Positions 8,118 to 16,192 of a DNA stretch of 64,000 nt are shown piece after piece. Under the pieces are notes generated by a model. That model was given only the letters and a program-made list of their open reading frames with translations. It did not search any database and had not been told where the DNA came from. A program made the position numbers and the translations under genes. This DNA comes from Ruegeria lacuscaerulensis. GTDB taxonomy: Bacteria; Pseudomonadota; Alphaproteobacteria; Rhodobacterales; Rhodobacteraceae. The DNA lies in the NCBI RefSeq assembly GCF_013031245.1, contig NZ_WPZL01000001.1:310001-374000 (forward strand), given 5' to 3'. The first letter of the stretch is position 1. Each line of letters begins with the position of its first letter.

Positions 8118-9452
8118 TCAGTTTTTGACAGAGTACGCGTCCGTAAAACCCAGGTCTTTGACGTCGCTCTGCATCGCATTTCTTTCAGCGCGGGTGGAGG
8201 CGGGTCCGACCAGCACGCGCCAGACCGTTTTGTCGTCGGACTTCAACTCGCGCGCGTCTGCAGGTAGCCCGTTCCGTTTTATTTTCGCTGCCGCACTTTT
8301 GGCATTCGCTTCGACGGTGAAAGTTCCGACCTGCACAAAAGGCTTGCTGATCGACCTGGTCGAAGCTGTCTTACTGGCACTGGCAGTACTGGCTGCAGTT
8401 GGTTCAGCCACCTCTATGGCCGCCGCAGCACCCGCAATCGGATCCAGCGGAGTTTCAACTATTTCGTCCGACGACTTCTTTTGCCACCATTTTCGTTTCT
8501 TTGGCTCTTCCGCAGGCGGTGTGACCGTAGGATCGGACAGGGCCGGTTCCGGTGCCGCCTGTGTCGCAGATTCGGCAACCTCTTCGGTCGCTTCGACCGT
8601 CGCCTCAGCCGCTGCATCGGTTGCAGCTGTAGCGGCTCCGGCTGCACCTTCTGCGGCAACAGTCTCTTTCTTTTGCCACCACTTCCGTTTCTTGGGTTTT
8701 TCCGGTGCGACCTCAGCCGCGGTTTCGACAACTTCTTCGGTTGCTTCGACCGTTGCCTCAGCGGCAGAGTCGGTTGCTGCAGCTGCGGCGCCGACCGCGC
8801 CAGCCGCCGCAACGGGTTCTTTCTTTTGCCACCATTTCCGTTTGGCGGGCTTTTCCTGGTCTGCCGATGCCGTTTCGACTGCCTCGTCCTTCGGCTTGGC
8901 ATCTTCCACTGCCGGAGCCTCGTCTTTGTTTGCAGTTTCGGTTTCCAGGGCTTCTTCGGGTACGGCTTCTTCTATTTCCACCGGTTTACGTCGCAAGGCC
9001 ACGACCTGAACTTTCGTGGGCGACCCCGCGAGTATTCCCAGTTTTTCAGCGGCCTCCGACGATAACTGCAAGGCCGGTCCGGGCAGGTTTCTCTCCCGCC
9101 GGAACAGCGCTCCAGTAACAGACTTATCGTTTGTTGGGTTTTTGATGACCACACGTTCCGGCTGTGAAACGTCCGGATGCGCGACCCAGATACCGCCCAG
9201 CGAAGGACGACCATCCCAAAGCCCGGCCTCGGTTACTTCAAAAACCTCCGGCGCTTCTACGGAGTTCCGAGAATTGCTTGCAACATCGGGGAAGAGTTCA
9301 ATCCCACCGTCGTTCTGAGTGTCGTTACTCTGGGCTTTTTCGGAGACGCCATCCGGCGACAAAGTCTCATCACAACTGGCCAGTACTGCCAGGGCCAAGG
9401 CCAGCACCGCCAACGATCGCGGTTTTACGCGTGTCTCAATCGCTCGCTTCAT
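8118..9452 (-). CDS. SPOR-domain lipoprotein with basic-aromatic repeats
   Basis: A 444-residue envelope protein. The N-terminus carries a lipoprotein signal with lipobox LAS-Cys27, so it should be lipid-anchored. The C-terminal 75 or so residues form a SPOR domain (KPFVQVGTFTVEANAKSAAAKI... WRVLVGP), which binds denuded glycan strands at septal peptidoglycan. The middle is low-complexity Ala/Glu/Val sequence punctuated by three copies of KRKWWQKK. It is 16 bases upstream of dacC, so a cell-wall role at division or in glycan remodelling is plausible. The repeats are unusual and described separately. Family calls such as septal lipoprotein RlpA do not fit because there is no double-psi barrel. 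Confidence 0.85.
   Translation of the reverse strand: MKRAIETRVKPRSLAVLALALAVLASCDETLSPDGVSEKAQSNDTQNDGGIELFPDVASNSRNSVEAPEVFEVTEAGLWDGRPSLGGIWVAHPDVSQPERVVIKNPTNDKSVTGALFRRERNLPGPALQLSSEAAEKLGILAGSPTKVQVVALRRKPVEIEEAVPEEALETETANKDEAPAVEDAKPKDEAVETASADQEKPAKRKWWQKKEPVAAAGAVGAAAAATDSAAEATVEATEEVVETAAEVAPEKPKKRKWWQKKETVAAEGAAGAATAATDAAAEATVEATEEVAESATQAAPEPALSDPTVTPPAEEPKKRKWWQKKSSDEIVETPLDPIAGAAAAIEVAEPTAASTASASKTASTRSISKPFVQVGTFTVEANAKSAAAKIKRNGLPADARELKSDDKTVWRVLVGPASTRAERNAMQSDVKDLGFTDAYSVKN
8478..8850 (-). repeat. In-frame coding repeats specifying KRKWWQKK
   Basis: Within the SPOR lipoprotein gene the segment encoding KRKWWQKK occurs three times; on the plus strand the matching TTGCCACCA(T/C) starts fall at 8481, 8673 and 8826. 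The linkers are 64 and 51 codons and are themselves similar, sharing the runs AAEATVEATEEV. Each unit therefore combines an acidic Ala-rich linker with a strongly basic double-Trp patch. Confidence 0.85.
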
Positions 9453-9652
9453 TTTTTATCCCTTGCCTGAAGGGGTCTCGTTTCCTGAACCCCGCCGCCG
9501 AGCGCCGGTTCTGTATTGCCGGCCTGTTACGGTCTTCGTGCAAAGCATAACGTGGCGAGGGTTTCATGGGAAGACCACTGCACGCGCTTAGGCGAGAATT
9601 CCCTATTTGCTCTTGCCACCGTTTACAGTTCGCCTTAGACCCTGCTCCACGT

Positions 9653-9742
9653 GGGGAGGTGGCAGAGTGGTCGAATGCGGCGGTCTTGAAAACCGTTGAA
9701 CGTGAGAGCGTTCCCAGGGTTCGAATCCCTGTCTCCCCGCCA
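9653..9742 (+). tRNA. tRNA-Ser (UGA anticodon)
   Basis: A 90-base class II tRNA. The acceptor strands GGGGAGG and TCTCCCC pair (last pair G-U), the anticodon loop CTTGAAA presents TGA, a long variable arm is present (GTTGAACGTGAGAGCGTTC) and the T arm is CAGGGTTCGAATCCCTG. The 3' CCA is encoded. It lies beside the integrated element that starts about 170-370 bases downstream, although no second copy of its 3' end was seen at the far side. Confidence 0.96.
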
Positions 9743-9910
9743 CTCATACCTGTCTCACTTCAGTTGTGTTTTCTGGCCCGGAATTGTGCCGCAATTCCCG
9801 CGCGTTGGCGCATGCGCTTTCAATCAGAGACGGAGCAGACTGTACATTCAGAGGACAACTCAGGCGCCAGTCTCAGTGTCGCATTTTGGCGGGGTCGCTT
9901 TGGGCCAGAT

Positions 9911-10101
9911 TTCCCTGATACCCGGCAATTTACAGGGAATTTCTGCAAAACAAGTCTGGAACCCGAGATTTCAGATGTCACAACTCTATTTTTTCCAATA
10001 GCTTATGATGCAAATTCCCTAAAAAGTGGAACAGGGAATTTTCTCGCAAGAACAGGGAATTGTTCCGCCGGATCAGGGAGGGCGAACCCTGCATCAGGGA
10101 A
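9911..10101 (+). repeat. Cluster of CAGGGAA(TT) motifs beside the recombinase gene
   Basis: Seven copies of CAGGGAA-like sequence lie within 191 bases between the tRNA and the recombinase 3' end: inverted at 9911-9917, direct at 9933, inverted (AATTCCCT) at 10013, direct at 10032, 10052, 10073 (CAGGGAG) and 10095. The longest shared form is (A)ACAGGGAATT. The stretch 9743-10116 has no convincing gene. The clustering resembles binding sites for a recombinase or accessory protein, but this is inference. Confidence 0.6.
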
Positions 10102-10116
10102 GCATGACTGGAGCTA

Positions 10117-11796
10117 TCAGAAGCCGAACAGGCGCTCCTGTTCAGCCCAGTCAAGTGGGTGGGTCACGCTGACCAGACGCTTGAGTGTGAGTTCGGGCGG
10201 CTGAGCGCCGTCGAGAATCGCTGCCTGAATCTTCGGGGAGAGAAAGGCGAGCTGAGCACGGGTGCGGATGAAGGCGCCGGGGACGCTTTCGCGGCGTGCG
10301 ATCTCCATCAGTTGAACTCCGGCTTTCAGATCTCGGGCCCAGCCATGGGCGCGGATCAGCATGGACCGGAGGTGGGGATCAGGTTGGGGTGCCATATCTC
10401 CGGCGATGACCTTGGCCTCAACGCCGCGGCGGCGCAGATCGAAAGATGCGGTGACGTCGGTGAGATCCGGGTGCAGATGGTCCGCAGCAATGCCAAGTGC
10501 GCCTGCCAGAGTTTTGGGGTTCAATTCGAGGTCGATCTGACCTCGTGCAATTTTGCCTTTGGCCAGAAGAGCAGCGCCGACCTGACCGGCTTGGCGTTGA
10601 AGCCGGGTTGCTAAATCCGCGACCGAAGTCTGAACCGCCTCCGCTGACCCGGCCTCTGGCTGCGCCAGAACTCGATGCGTGATTGCGGCGTCTTGCAGAT
10701 GTCTGACGATGACATCAATGACCGCGTTTTCCAGTGCCGGGCCGGGCAGTCGCCAGCCGGAGATATCCTTGCCGCCCGAGATCAGTCGATTGGAGACATA
10801 ATAGCGCAACCGACGGCCTTTGCGCGTGGTGTGGGTCGGCGTCAACCGATCACCAGTTTCGTCCTGCAGCAGACCGGTGAGCCAGGCCCCGGGGTCAGTG
10901 GAGTGTTGGCGCTCATTGGGTGTGGGGTCTGCACGGGATCGCCGCGACGCTTGGCGCATTTTCTCCTGTACCCGGTCCCAGATGTCCTGGTCGATGATCG
11001 CCGGATGTTGTCCGTCCCAGATCTTGTCCTTGTGGCGGATTTTGCCTAGATAGACCGGGTTGCGCAACAGGTAATAGATCTGGCCGCGTGACAGCGGACA
11101 ATCCCCCTTCACGCTTCCATCCGCCCGAACAACCCGTTTTGATCGGAGGCCTTCTGCTGTTGCCCGTTCTTCTACTTTGCGCAGGCAACCCAGCTCGTCA
11201 TAAAGCCCAAAGAGATGCCGGACCGTTCTGGCCTCATCTTCATTCACCACCAGCGTTCTTGCTTTAGGATCGGGGTGGCGATCATAGCCCAGGGGAAGGT
11301 TGCCGCCCATCCAAAGTCCTTTTTTCTTAGACGCCGCGATTTTGTCGCGAATACGTTCGGCGGTGACTTCCCGTTCAAACTGAGCAAAGGACAACAGCAC
11401 GTTAAGGGTTAATCGACCCATGGTTGAAGAAGTATTGAAGGCCTGTGTGACGGACACAAAAGAAGAGTTCGCCTGTTCCAGCCGTTCGACGAGCTTGGAG
11501 AAGTCGGCAAGCGATCGGGTCAACCGGTCGATTTTGTAGACCACGACCATGTCGATGCGTCCGGCATCGATCTCTTCAAGCAGGCGTTGCAGGGCGGGGC
11601 GTTCGAGCGTACCGCCCGACAGGCCACCGTCATCGTAGCGGACTGGCAATGGGGCCCAACCTTCATGTCGCTGGCTGGCGATATAGGCCGCGCAGGCTTC
11701 GTATTGCGCATCCAGTGAATTGAAGTCCTGGTCCAGTCCATCTTCTGAGGACTTGCGTGTGTAGATCGCGCATCTGATTTTGCGGCGCGGGTTCAT
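10117..11796 (-). CDS. Large serine recombinase
   Basis: A 559-residue serine site-specific recombinase, the likely integrase of this element. The catalytic domain begins with YTRKSSEDG (nucleophile Ser16) and continues with DDGGLSGGTLERPALQRLLE and VVYKIDRLTRS; a recombinase domain follows (about 170-280, NPVYLGKIRHKDKIWDG). In the region where large serine recombinases carry a zinc ribbon, the sequence LTGLLQDETGDRLTPTHTTRKG keeps the fold pattern but has no cysteines. The ATG at 11796 overlaps the DUF2924 stop by four bases; a longer reading to 11949 would run into that gene. It forms an operon with the DUF2924 and DUF3489 genes, a trio often seen together in alphaproteobacterial islands. 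Confidence 0.92.
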   Translation of the reverse strand: MNPRRKIRCAIYTRKSSEDGLDQDFNSLDAQYEACAAYIASQRHEGWAPLPVRYDDGGLSGGTLERPALQRLLEEIDAGRIDMVVVYKIDRLTRSLADFSKLVERLEQANSSFVSVTQAFNTSSTMGRLTLNVLLSFAQFEREVTAERIRDKIAASKKKGLWMGGNLPLGYDRHPDPKARTLVVNEDEARTVRHLFGLYDELGCLRKVEERATAEGLRSKRVVRADGSVKGDCPLSRGQIYYLLRNPVYLGKIRHKDKIWDGQHPAIIDQDIWDRVQEKMRQASRRSRADPTPNERQHSTDPGAWLTGLLQDETGDRLTPTHTTRKGRRLRYYVSNRLISGGKDISGWRLPGPALENAVIDVIVRHLQDAAITHRVLAQPEAGSAEAVQTSVADLATRLQRQAGQVGAALLAKGKIARGQIDLELNPKTLAGALGIAADHLHPDLTDVTASFDLRRRGVEAKVIAGDMAPQPDPHLRSMLIRAHGWARDLKAGVQLMEIARRESVPGAFIRTRAQLAFLSPKIQAAILDGAQPPELTLKRLVSVTHPLDWAEQERLFGF

Positions 11797-12209
11797 TTGG
11801 TCGCCTTGCCGGTGAGCCCAAAGAAACGCGGCCCTGACCAATGCGCGCCGGTATTCTCTCGGGCGATGGCGGAGAGCGAGCGATAGGACCGACCGTTCCA
11901 AGTGAAGCCGTACTCTGTAACGTCGACTACATGGGTCACGCCATTCCACTCGCGCAGCATGCGCCCGCCGGGTTTTAGGCCAGGGCAGGCTGGCCGGGGT
12001 TTTTTCTCGGAACCCTTTTCCAGCGTGGCTTTGACATGCCGAGGTAGCCCGCCATGACAGCGGGACTGCATCTCAAAGGCAATGAAACGGCGCAGGAAGG
12101 GTTGGCTGAGCATGGCGGGGGCGGGTTGATCAAACAGTTTCTGCCAAAGCGTGACCAGATCCGATCGACCGATGGCGGCGAGATCGGCAATTTCGCTAAC
12201 CTTCGTCAC
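11793..12209 (-). CDS. DUF2924 protein, recombinase partner
   Basis: A 138-residue protein recognised as the DUF2924 family: N-terminal helical region containing the DLVTLWQKLFDQPAPAMLSQPFLRRF stretch (split here as LVTLWQKLFDQPAP and FLRRFIAFEMQ), then a basic, proline-rich centre (PRPACPGLKPGGRMLREWNG) and a small beta domain (THVVDVTEYGFTWNGRSYRSLSAIAREN). The last part resembles small DNA-binding beta folds. It overlaps the genes on both sides by four bases, so it is translated with the recombinase and may act as its accessory or directionality factor; no biochemical role is known to me. Confidence 0.8.
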   Translation of the reverse strand: MTKVSEIADLAAIGRSDLVTLWQKLFDQPAPAMLSQPFLRRFIAFEMQSRCHGGLPRHVKATLEKGSEKKPRPACPGLKPGGRMLREWNGVTHVVDVTEYGFTWNGRSYRSLSAIARENTGAHWSGPRFFGLTGKATK

Positions 12210-12436
12210 GACGCTTCTCCTGTTCCCGCCGTCAGGTGATAGGTGGTCGAGCCATCTGGTTTGTTGGATGCCCGCCTTTTAATTGTGACGCCTTTTTTCC
12301 GCAGACCGCTAATAGTTGCTCGGACCGAGTGAGGCCGCCACCCCGTTGCTTTGCAGAGCGCCTCAAGGCTGGCGCCGCTCGGGCGACGCAACAAAGCTTG
12401 CACCTTGTCAATTTTGGTTTGCTTCCGCTCGGACAC
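12206..12436 (-). CDS. DUF3489 winged-helix-like protein
   Basis: A 76-residue basic protein of the DUF3489 family. The segment KIDKVQALLRRPSGASLEALCKATGWRP followed by HSVRATISGLRKKG fits a helix-turn-helix DNA-binding fold. It is the first gene of the three-gene recombinase operon and its stop overlaps the DUF2924 start by four bases. A regulatory or accessory role in element excision or integration is inferred from context only. Confidence 0.8.
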   Translation of the reverse strand: MSERKQTKIDKVQALLRRPSGASLEALCKATGWRPHSVRATISGLRKKGVTIKRRASNKPDGSTTYHLTAGTGEAS

Positions 12437-12886
12437 GAACTGTCTCCTCTGATCTTGGGTCAGCGAGATGCCGAACCCCGGTACTGAGGAGCGCCCGAAT
12501 GGCTCGGGCGTGGGTTCAGTGATGCGTGGTTCACAGCAACAGTCCAGCTCTTTCTGAAACGATTACTGGAGGCGTGTATTTTGAAGTGCGTTGCTGCCGT
12601 ACCCCCGATTATTCGTCAACAATCTTAATTGGTTACTTTTAGTTTGGGGGGGTTGCGTCTCGTAATGATGGCACCTACATTCAACCCAATCGCTCGGACT
12701 ATCAGGGCGGGAAACTGCTCCCGCAGGCAGCACTCATTGGAAACACAGGTTTCCGCAGAGAGCATTCAAAGGAGCAACGTCTCGGATCGCTTTGGTCCGG
12801 GGAGTTGCGATTTGTGCTCTCTCCGATTTTCCAACGCGATCCCTCCATCTCGACGTCCTCGCGGCGTCACGCAAAAGGAGGCGGTT
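12437..12886. promoter_or_regulatory. Divergent promoter region of the integrated element
   Basis: A 450-base gap between the leftward recombinase operon and the rightward methyltransferase operon. It should carry both promoters. A perfect 7-base-pair hairpin (CGCCCGA-ATGGC-TCGGGCG) lies at 12492-12510 and an AAAAGGAGG ribosome site at the right end serves the methyltransferase gene. An open frame from 12629 into that gene exists but has no family features. No clear -35/-10 was identified. Confidence 0.45.
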
Positions 12887-14281
12887 ATGCCTGCCAAGAA
12901 AACACAAAGTGACGTTCAGGCGTCCTACACGCCGATCTGGATGGCGGACAAAGTCATCCAATCCCAGGTCAGCCAGATCAAGCCTTACGCCAATAACAAC
13001 CGCGTACATGCGGCCAAGAACATCGACAAACTGAAGGCTTCGGTGGCCCAGTTTGGCTTTGTCACTCCGATCCTTGTGGATGCTGCGGGCTGCATCATCG
13101 CGGGTCATGGCCGCTATGAGGCCGCTAAAGCCCTGGGGTTGAAATCTGTGCCGACGGTTGTCGCGGATCACTTGTCTGACGCTGAAGTACGCGCCCTGCG
13201 CATCGCGGATAACAAGCTGGCCGAATTGTCAGACTGGAACGAAGCGGCGCTCCAAATTGAGTTTGCCGAACTGATGGATCTCAGCCTTGATGGCGAGCTG
13301 GACTTCGATCTGGATATCACCGGGTTCGAAACGCCGGAGATTGACATCATCATCGATGGCGCGGATGAGGCCGCAAAGACTGAAGCGGAATCTGTTGAGA
13401 CGCCGAACCCTGCGGTACCTGTCATCACGCAGCCGGGCGAACTTTGGGTTCTTGGAGACCACCGCATCTTCTGTGGGGATTCCTTGCAAGCCCAGAGCTA
13501 CGACACCTTGCTGGATGGCGAGACCCCGCAGATGGTGTTCACTGATCCTCCTTACAATGTGCCGGTCAATGGGCATGTCCGTTGCGGCACCGGCGGCGAT
13601 CATCGCGAATTTGCCATGGCGTCGGGAGAAATGTCGGACAGCGAGTTCCGCAACTTTCTCACAGACGTGATTGCTCGTTTGCTCGTCATTCTGCCCGACG
13701 GAGGCATTGCGATGATCTGCATGGACTGGCGTCACATTGAAGAGTTAATTGCGGCGGGCAAGGCAGGTGGATTGGACCTCATCAATCTCTGCGTCTGGAA
13801 TAAGACCAACGGCGGGATGGGCAGCCTTTATCGGTCCAAGCACGAGCTGGTTTGTATCTTCAAGAAACCGGGGGCTTCGCATACCAACAATGTCGAATTG
13901 GGCAAACACGGGCGCAACCGGACCAATGTCTGGGATTACGCCGGTGTGAATAGTTTTGGGGCAGGGCGCGAGGCGGATCTCGCTGATCATCCGACGGTGA
14001 AGCCAACGGCCCTGGTGGCAGATGCCATCATGGATGTGAGCCATCGCGGCGACGTCGTGCTAGATGCCTTTGGCGGGTCCGGCGCGACCTTGCTGGCAGC
14101 TGAGAAAACCGGGCGCCGGGCGCGGCTCATTGAGCTCGACCCGGCCTATGTCGATGTCGCCATCCGCCGCTGGCAGGAGATGACTGGTGAGAGCGCCGTG
14201 CATTCGGTGTCAGGTCAGACGTTCGATGCGCTTTCTGCGGCCAGCGACACCACTTCAGAGCAGGAGGTGGGTCATGTCTGA
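12887..14281 (+). CDS. ParB-domain / DNA methyltransferase fusion
   Basis: A 464-residue protein. The N-terminal 110 or so residues are a ParB/Srx-type domain (QIKPYANNNRVHAAKNIDKL, IIAGHGRYEAAKALG, LRIADNKLAELSDWN). The remainder is an N6-adenine or N4-cytosine DNA methyltransferase with catalytic DPPY at 220-223 and the AdoMet-binding DAFGGSG at 393-399; catalytic motif before AdoMet motif indicates the beta class. The ATG at 12887 follows an AAAAGGAGG site. No restriction endonuclease is next to it, so it is an orphan, phage-type modification enzyme. It overlaps the DUF5681 start by eight bases and is presumably co-transcribed with the terminase. Confidence 0.9.
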   Translation: MPAKKTQSDVQASYTPIWMADKVIQSQVSQIKPYANNNRVHAAKNIDKLKASVAQFGFVTPILVDAAGCIIAGHGRYEAAKALGLKSVPTVVADHLSDAEVRALRIADNKLAELSDWNEAALQIEFAELMDLSLDGELDFDLDITGFETPEIDIIIDGADEAAKTEAESVETPNPAVPVITQPGELWVLGDHRIFCGDSLQAQSYDTLLDGETPQMVFTDPPYNVPVNGHVRCGTGGDHREFAMASGEMSDSEFRNFLTDVIARLLVILPDGGIAMICMDWRHIEELIAAGKAGGLDLINLCVWNKTNGGMGSLYRSKHELVCIFKKPGASHTNNVELGKHGRNRTNVWDYAGVNSFGAGREADLADHPTVKPTALVADAIMDVSHRGDVVLDAFGGSGATLLAAEKTGRRARLIELDPAYVDVAIRRWQEMTGESAVHSVSGQTFDALSAASDTTSEQEVGHV

Positions 14282-14721
14282 CGATACGAAGGAGTATGCG
14301 GTTGGCTACGGCAAACCGCCCAAAGCAACCCAATTCAAGAAAGGCCGATCCGGCAATCCGAAAGGGCGGCCGAAAGCCTCGAAGAATGTTGGGTCGATGC
14401 TTGAGGAGGTGTTCTTTCGGAAAATCCCGATCACCGAGAATGGATCACGCCGCGAGGTCACGATGCTGGAGGCAATCCTGCGCCAGCTGGTGAATGGGGC
14501 AGTTAAAGGCGAGATGCGTTCGATTGACCGGGTTCTGAAACTGTTGCCCACGGTTCAGGAGGCGCGCCGCAGAGTTGGCGGGTGGCGAAGGTGCAACCGA
14601 GACCGACCCCGGTTCAGACATGGCCGCCCTGGAAGTGCTGGCGGATATGTTTGGTAACGATCCGGATCAACTCTTTGCAAGCATCCAGGGAGGCATCGAC
14701 GATGAATGCCCTGAATTCTGA
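14274..14721 (+). pseudogene. DUF5681 gene with a frameshift
   Basis: The N-terminal 95 residues match the DUF5681 family (GYGKPPKATQFKKGRSGNPKGRPKASKN, then a helical part with RSIDRVLKLLPTVQEARR). At about 14565-14575 (GCGCGCCGCAGAG) the frame breaks: the annotated frame continues as an Arg/Trp-rich tail ending at 14657, while the next frame continues as AELAGGEGATETDPGSDM... and ends DDECPEF at 14719-14721, a sensible acidic C-terminus that overlaps the terminase start by 20 bases like a coupled gene. A one-base loss or two-base gain restores it. It could be an inactivated gene, a sequencing error or, less likely, programmed slippage. DUF5681 genes sit before terminases in phage-like islands and could act like a small terminase subunit. 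Confidence 0.75.
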
Positions 14722-16192
14722 TGATCGCAAAAGGCTGGCAGAGGCTGCGATGCGTGAAAACCTCTACGCATTCCTTGCGGGCAGTTTTGGTATCTTGTGT
14801 CCGGGCGAAAAGCTTGCCCGGGCTCCCTACCTGGAGGCCATGTGTTACGCCCTTCAACGCGTGGCCTCCGGTGAGTGCCAACGGTTGATGATCTCGATTG
14901 CCCCGCGCCATCTGAAATCGATCTGTGGATCTGTTTTGTTGCCAGCCTTTGAGCTTGGACGCGATCCGACAAAGAAAGTGGTAGTTGTCAGTTACGGCAA
15001 AGATCTGGCGCGCGAACATGCCGAACAGTTTCGACGGCTGGTGACCAGCCCGTATTATCAGCGCCTGTTTCCAAAGATGAAGGTCGATCCCAAACACAAC
15101 CGGTTCGAACATATGAAAACCACCAAAGGAGGCGGGCGCAAATCGGTCTCTCTTGGCGGTGGTATCACCGGCTTTGGTGCAAACCTCATTATCATCGACG
15201 ATCTGGGTAAACCTTCAGAAATGCGCCACGATACGTACCGCCAGGAGTTGCGTGATTTTTTCGACCAGACCCTGTTCTCGCGGCTGAACGACAAGCGCAC
15301 CGATCGTATTGTCTCGATTCAGCAGCGTCTGCACCCGGATGACTTCTCCGCCTATCTCTTGGAAAAGGACACATTTGATCATCTGTGCCTGCCGTCGATC
15401 GCGGAGATCCCGGAAGAGATCCCGCTCTACAACAACCGGGTCCTGAAGCGTCAGCCAGGAGACTTGTTGAACCCAGAGCGGGAACCGCAGGAGGTTCTTG
15501 AGCGGATCAAGGCCGACATAGGCAATTTTGCCTTCCAGGCGCAGTATCAACAAAACCCCACGGACGGAGAAAACGAGTTTCTCTCCATGTCCGACTTGCA
15601 TCTGGTGGAAACCTTGCCGGACGAAAGCGTGTTCGTCCGGCGGGTCCAGAGCTGGGATACGGCAGCGAAGGATGGTCCACGCTGTGACTTCACAGTGGGG
15701 CTGACCTTTGGATGGCATGCGTATGAAGAGAGATGGTATTTGCTCGACGTCTTTCGTGCTCGAACGAACTACACTCAGGTGCGGAACACTGTTCTTCGAT
15801 TGCGCAAACAATGGCGCGCGGACCGGGTCTTGATTGAATCCTCTGCGATGGGTATCCACCTGCTTGATGAGTTGAAACGCACCGCAGCAGGCGTCTTCAT
15901 GCCCGTCAATGTGGTCAGCAGCAAGCTGGATCGCTTCATCCCACAGACCGACTGGATCAAATCTGGCGAGTTAGTCATCCCCACGAACAAGCCCTGGTTT
16001 GATGAGTTCCGCAGGGAACTGCTGGCGTTTCCGGATGCTCTCAAAGATGATCAGGTGGATGCCTTGACCCAGTTCGCCGAATACATGCGTCGAAGCCAAG
16101 GGACATATCTCGATACAGATCCTTACACTGGCCGGCGCCAAGGAAACTATCGACCCGAACGACCAAGAAGGGAAGATCGCATGCGGTTCTGA
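14702..16192 (+). CDS. Phage terminase large subunit
   Basis: A 496-residue packaging ATPase/nuclease. The ATPase part has an adenine-side region, a variant Walker A (IAPRHLKSI, lacking the usual Gly before Lys), a strand-loop VVVVSYGKDLAREHAEQFRR, and Walker B LIIIDDLGKP. The C-terminal half has RNase H-like nuclease features (QSWDTAAKDG, LIESSAMGIHLLDEL, DDQVDALTQF with acidic residues at expected places). The start at 14702 (MNALNSDDRKRL) is chosen because earlier in-frame codons lie within the DUF5681 gene. No portal, protease or capsid genes follow; the operon ends here. Confidence 0.9.
   Translation: MNALNSDDRKRLAEAAMRENLYAFLAGSFGILCPGEKLARAPYLEAMCYALQRVASGECQRLMISIAPRHLKSICGSVLLPAFELGRDPTKKVVVVSYGKDLAREHAEQFRRLVTSPYYQRLFPKMKVDPKHNRFEHMKTTKGGGRKSVSLGGGITGFGANLIIIDDLGKPSEMRHDTYRQELRDFFDQTLFSRLNDKRTDRIVSIQQRLHPDDFSAYLLEKDTFDHLCLPSIAEIPEEIPLYNNRVLKRQPGDLLNPEREPQEVLERIKADIGNFAFQAQYQQNPTDGENEFLSMSDLHLVETLPDESVFVRRVQSWDTAAKDGPRCDFTVGLTFGWHAYEERWYLLDVFRARTNYTQVRNTVLRLRKQWRADRVLIESSAMGIHLLDELKRTAAGVFMPVNVVSSKLDRFIPQTDWIKSGELVIPTNKPWFDEFRRELLAFPDALKDDQVDALTQFAEYMRRSQGTYLDTDPYTGRRQGNYRPERPRREDRMRF

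Noticed and set aside
8008-9009. Plus-strand 333-residue open frame
   Set aside because: Antisense to dacC and the SPOR lipoprotein; Ser/Ala-rich composition simply mirrors the repeats on the other strand.
9436-9747. Minus-strand open frame of 103 residues across the tRNA gene
   Set aside because: It is antisense to tRNA-Ser; this translation (GIRTLGTLSRSTVFKTAAFD) is a well-known false annotation of tRNA-Ser genes.
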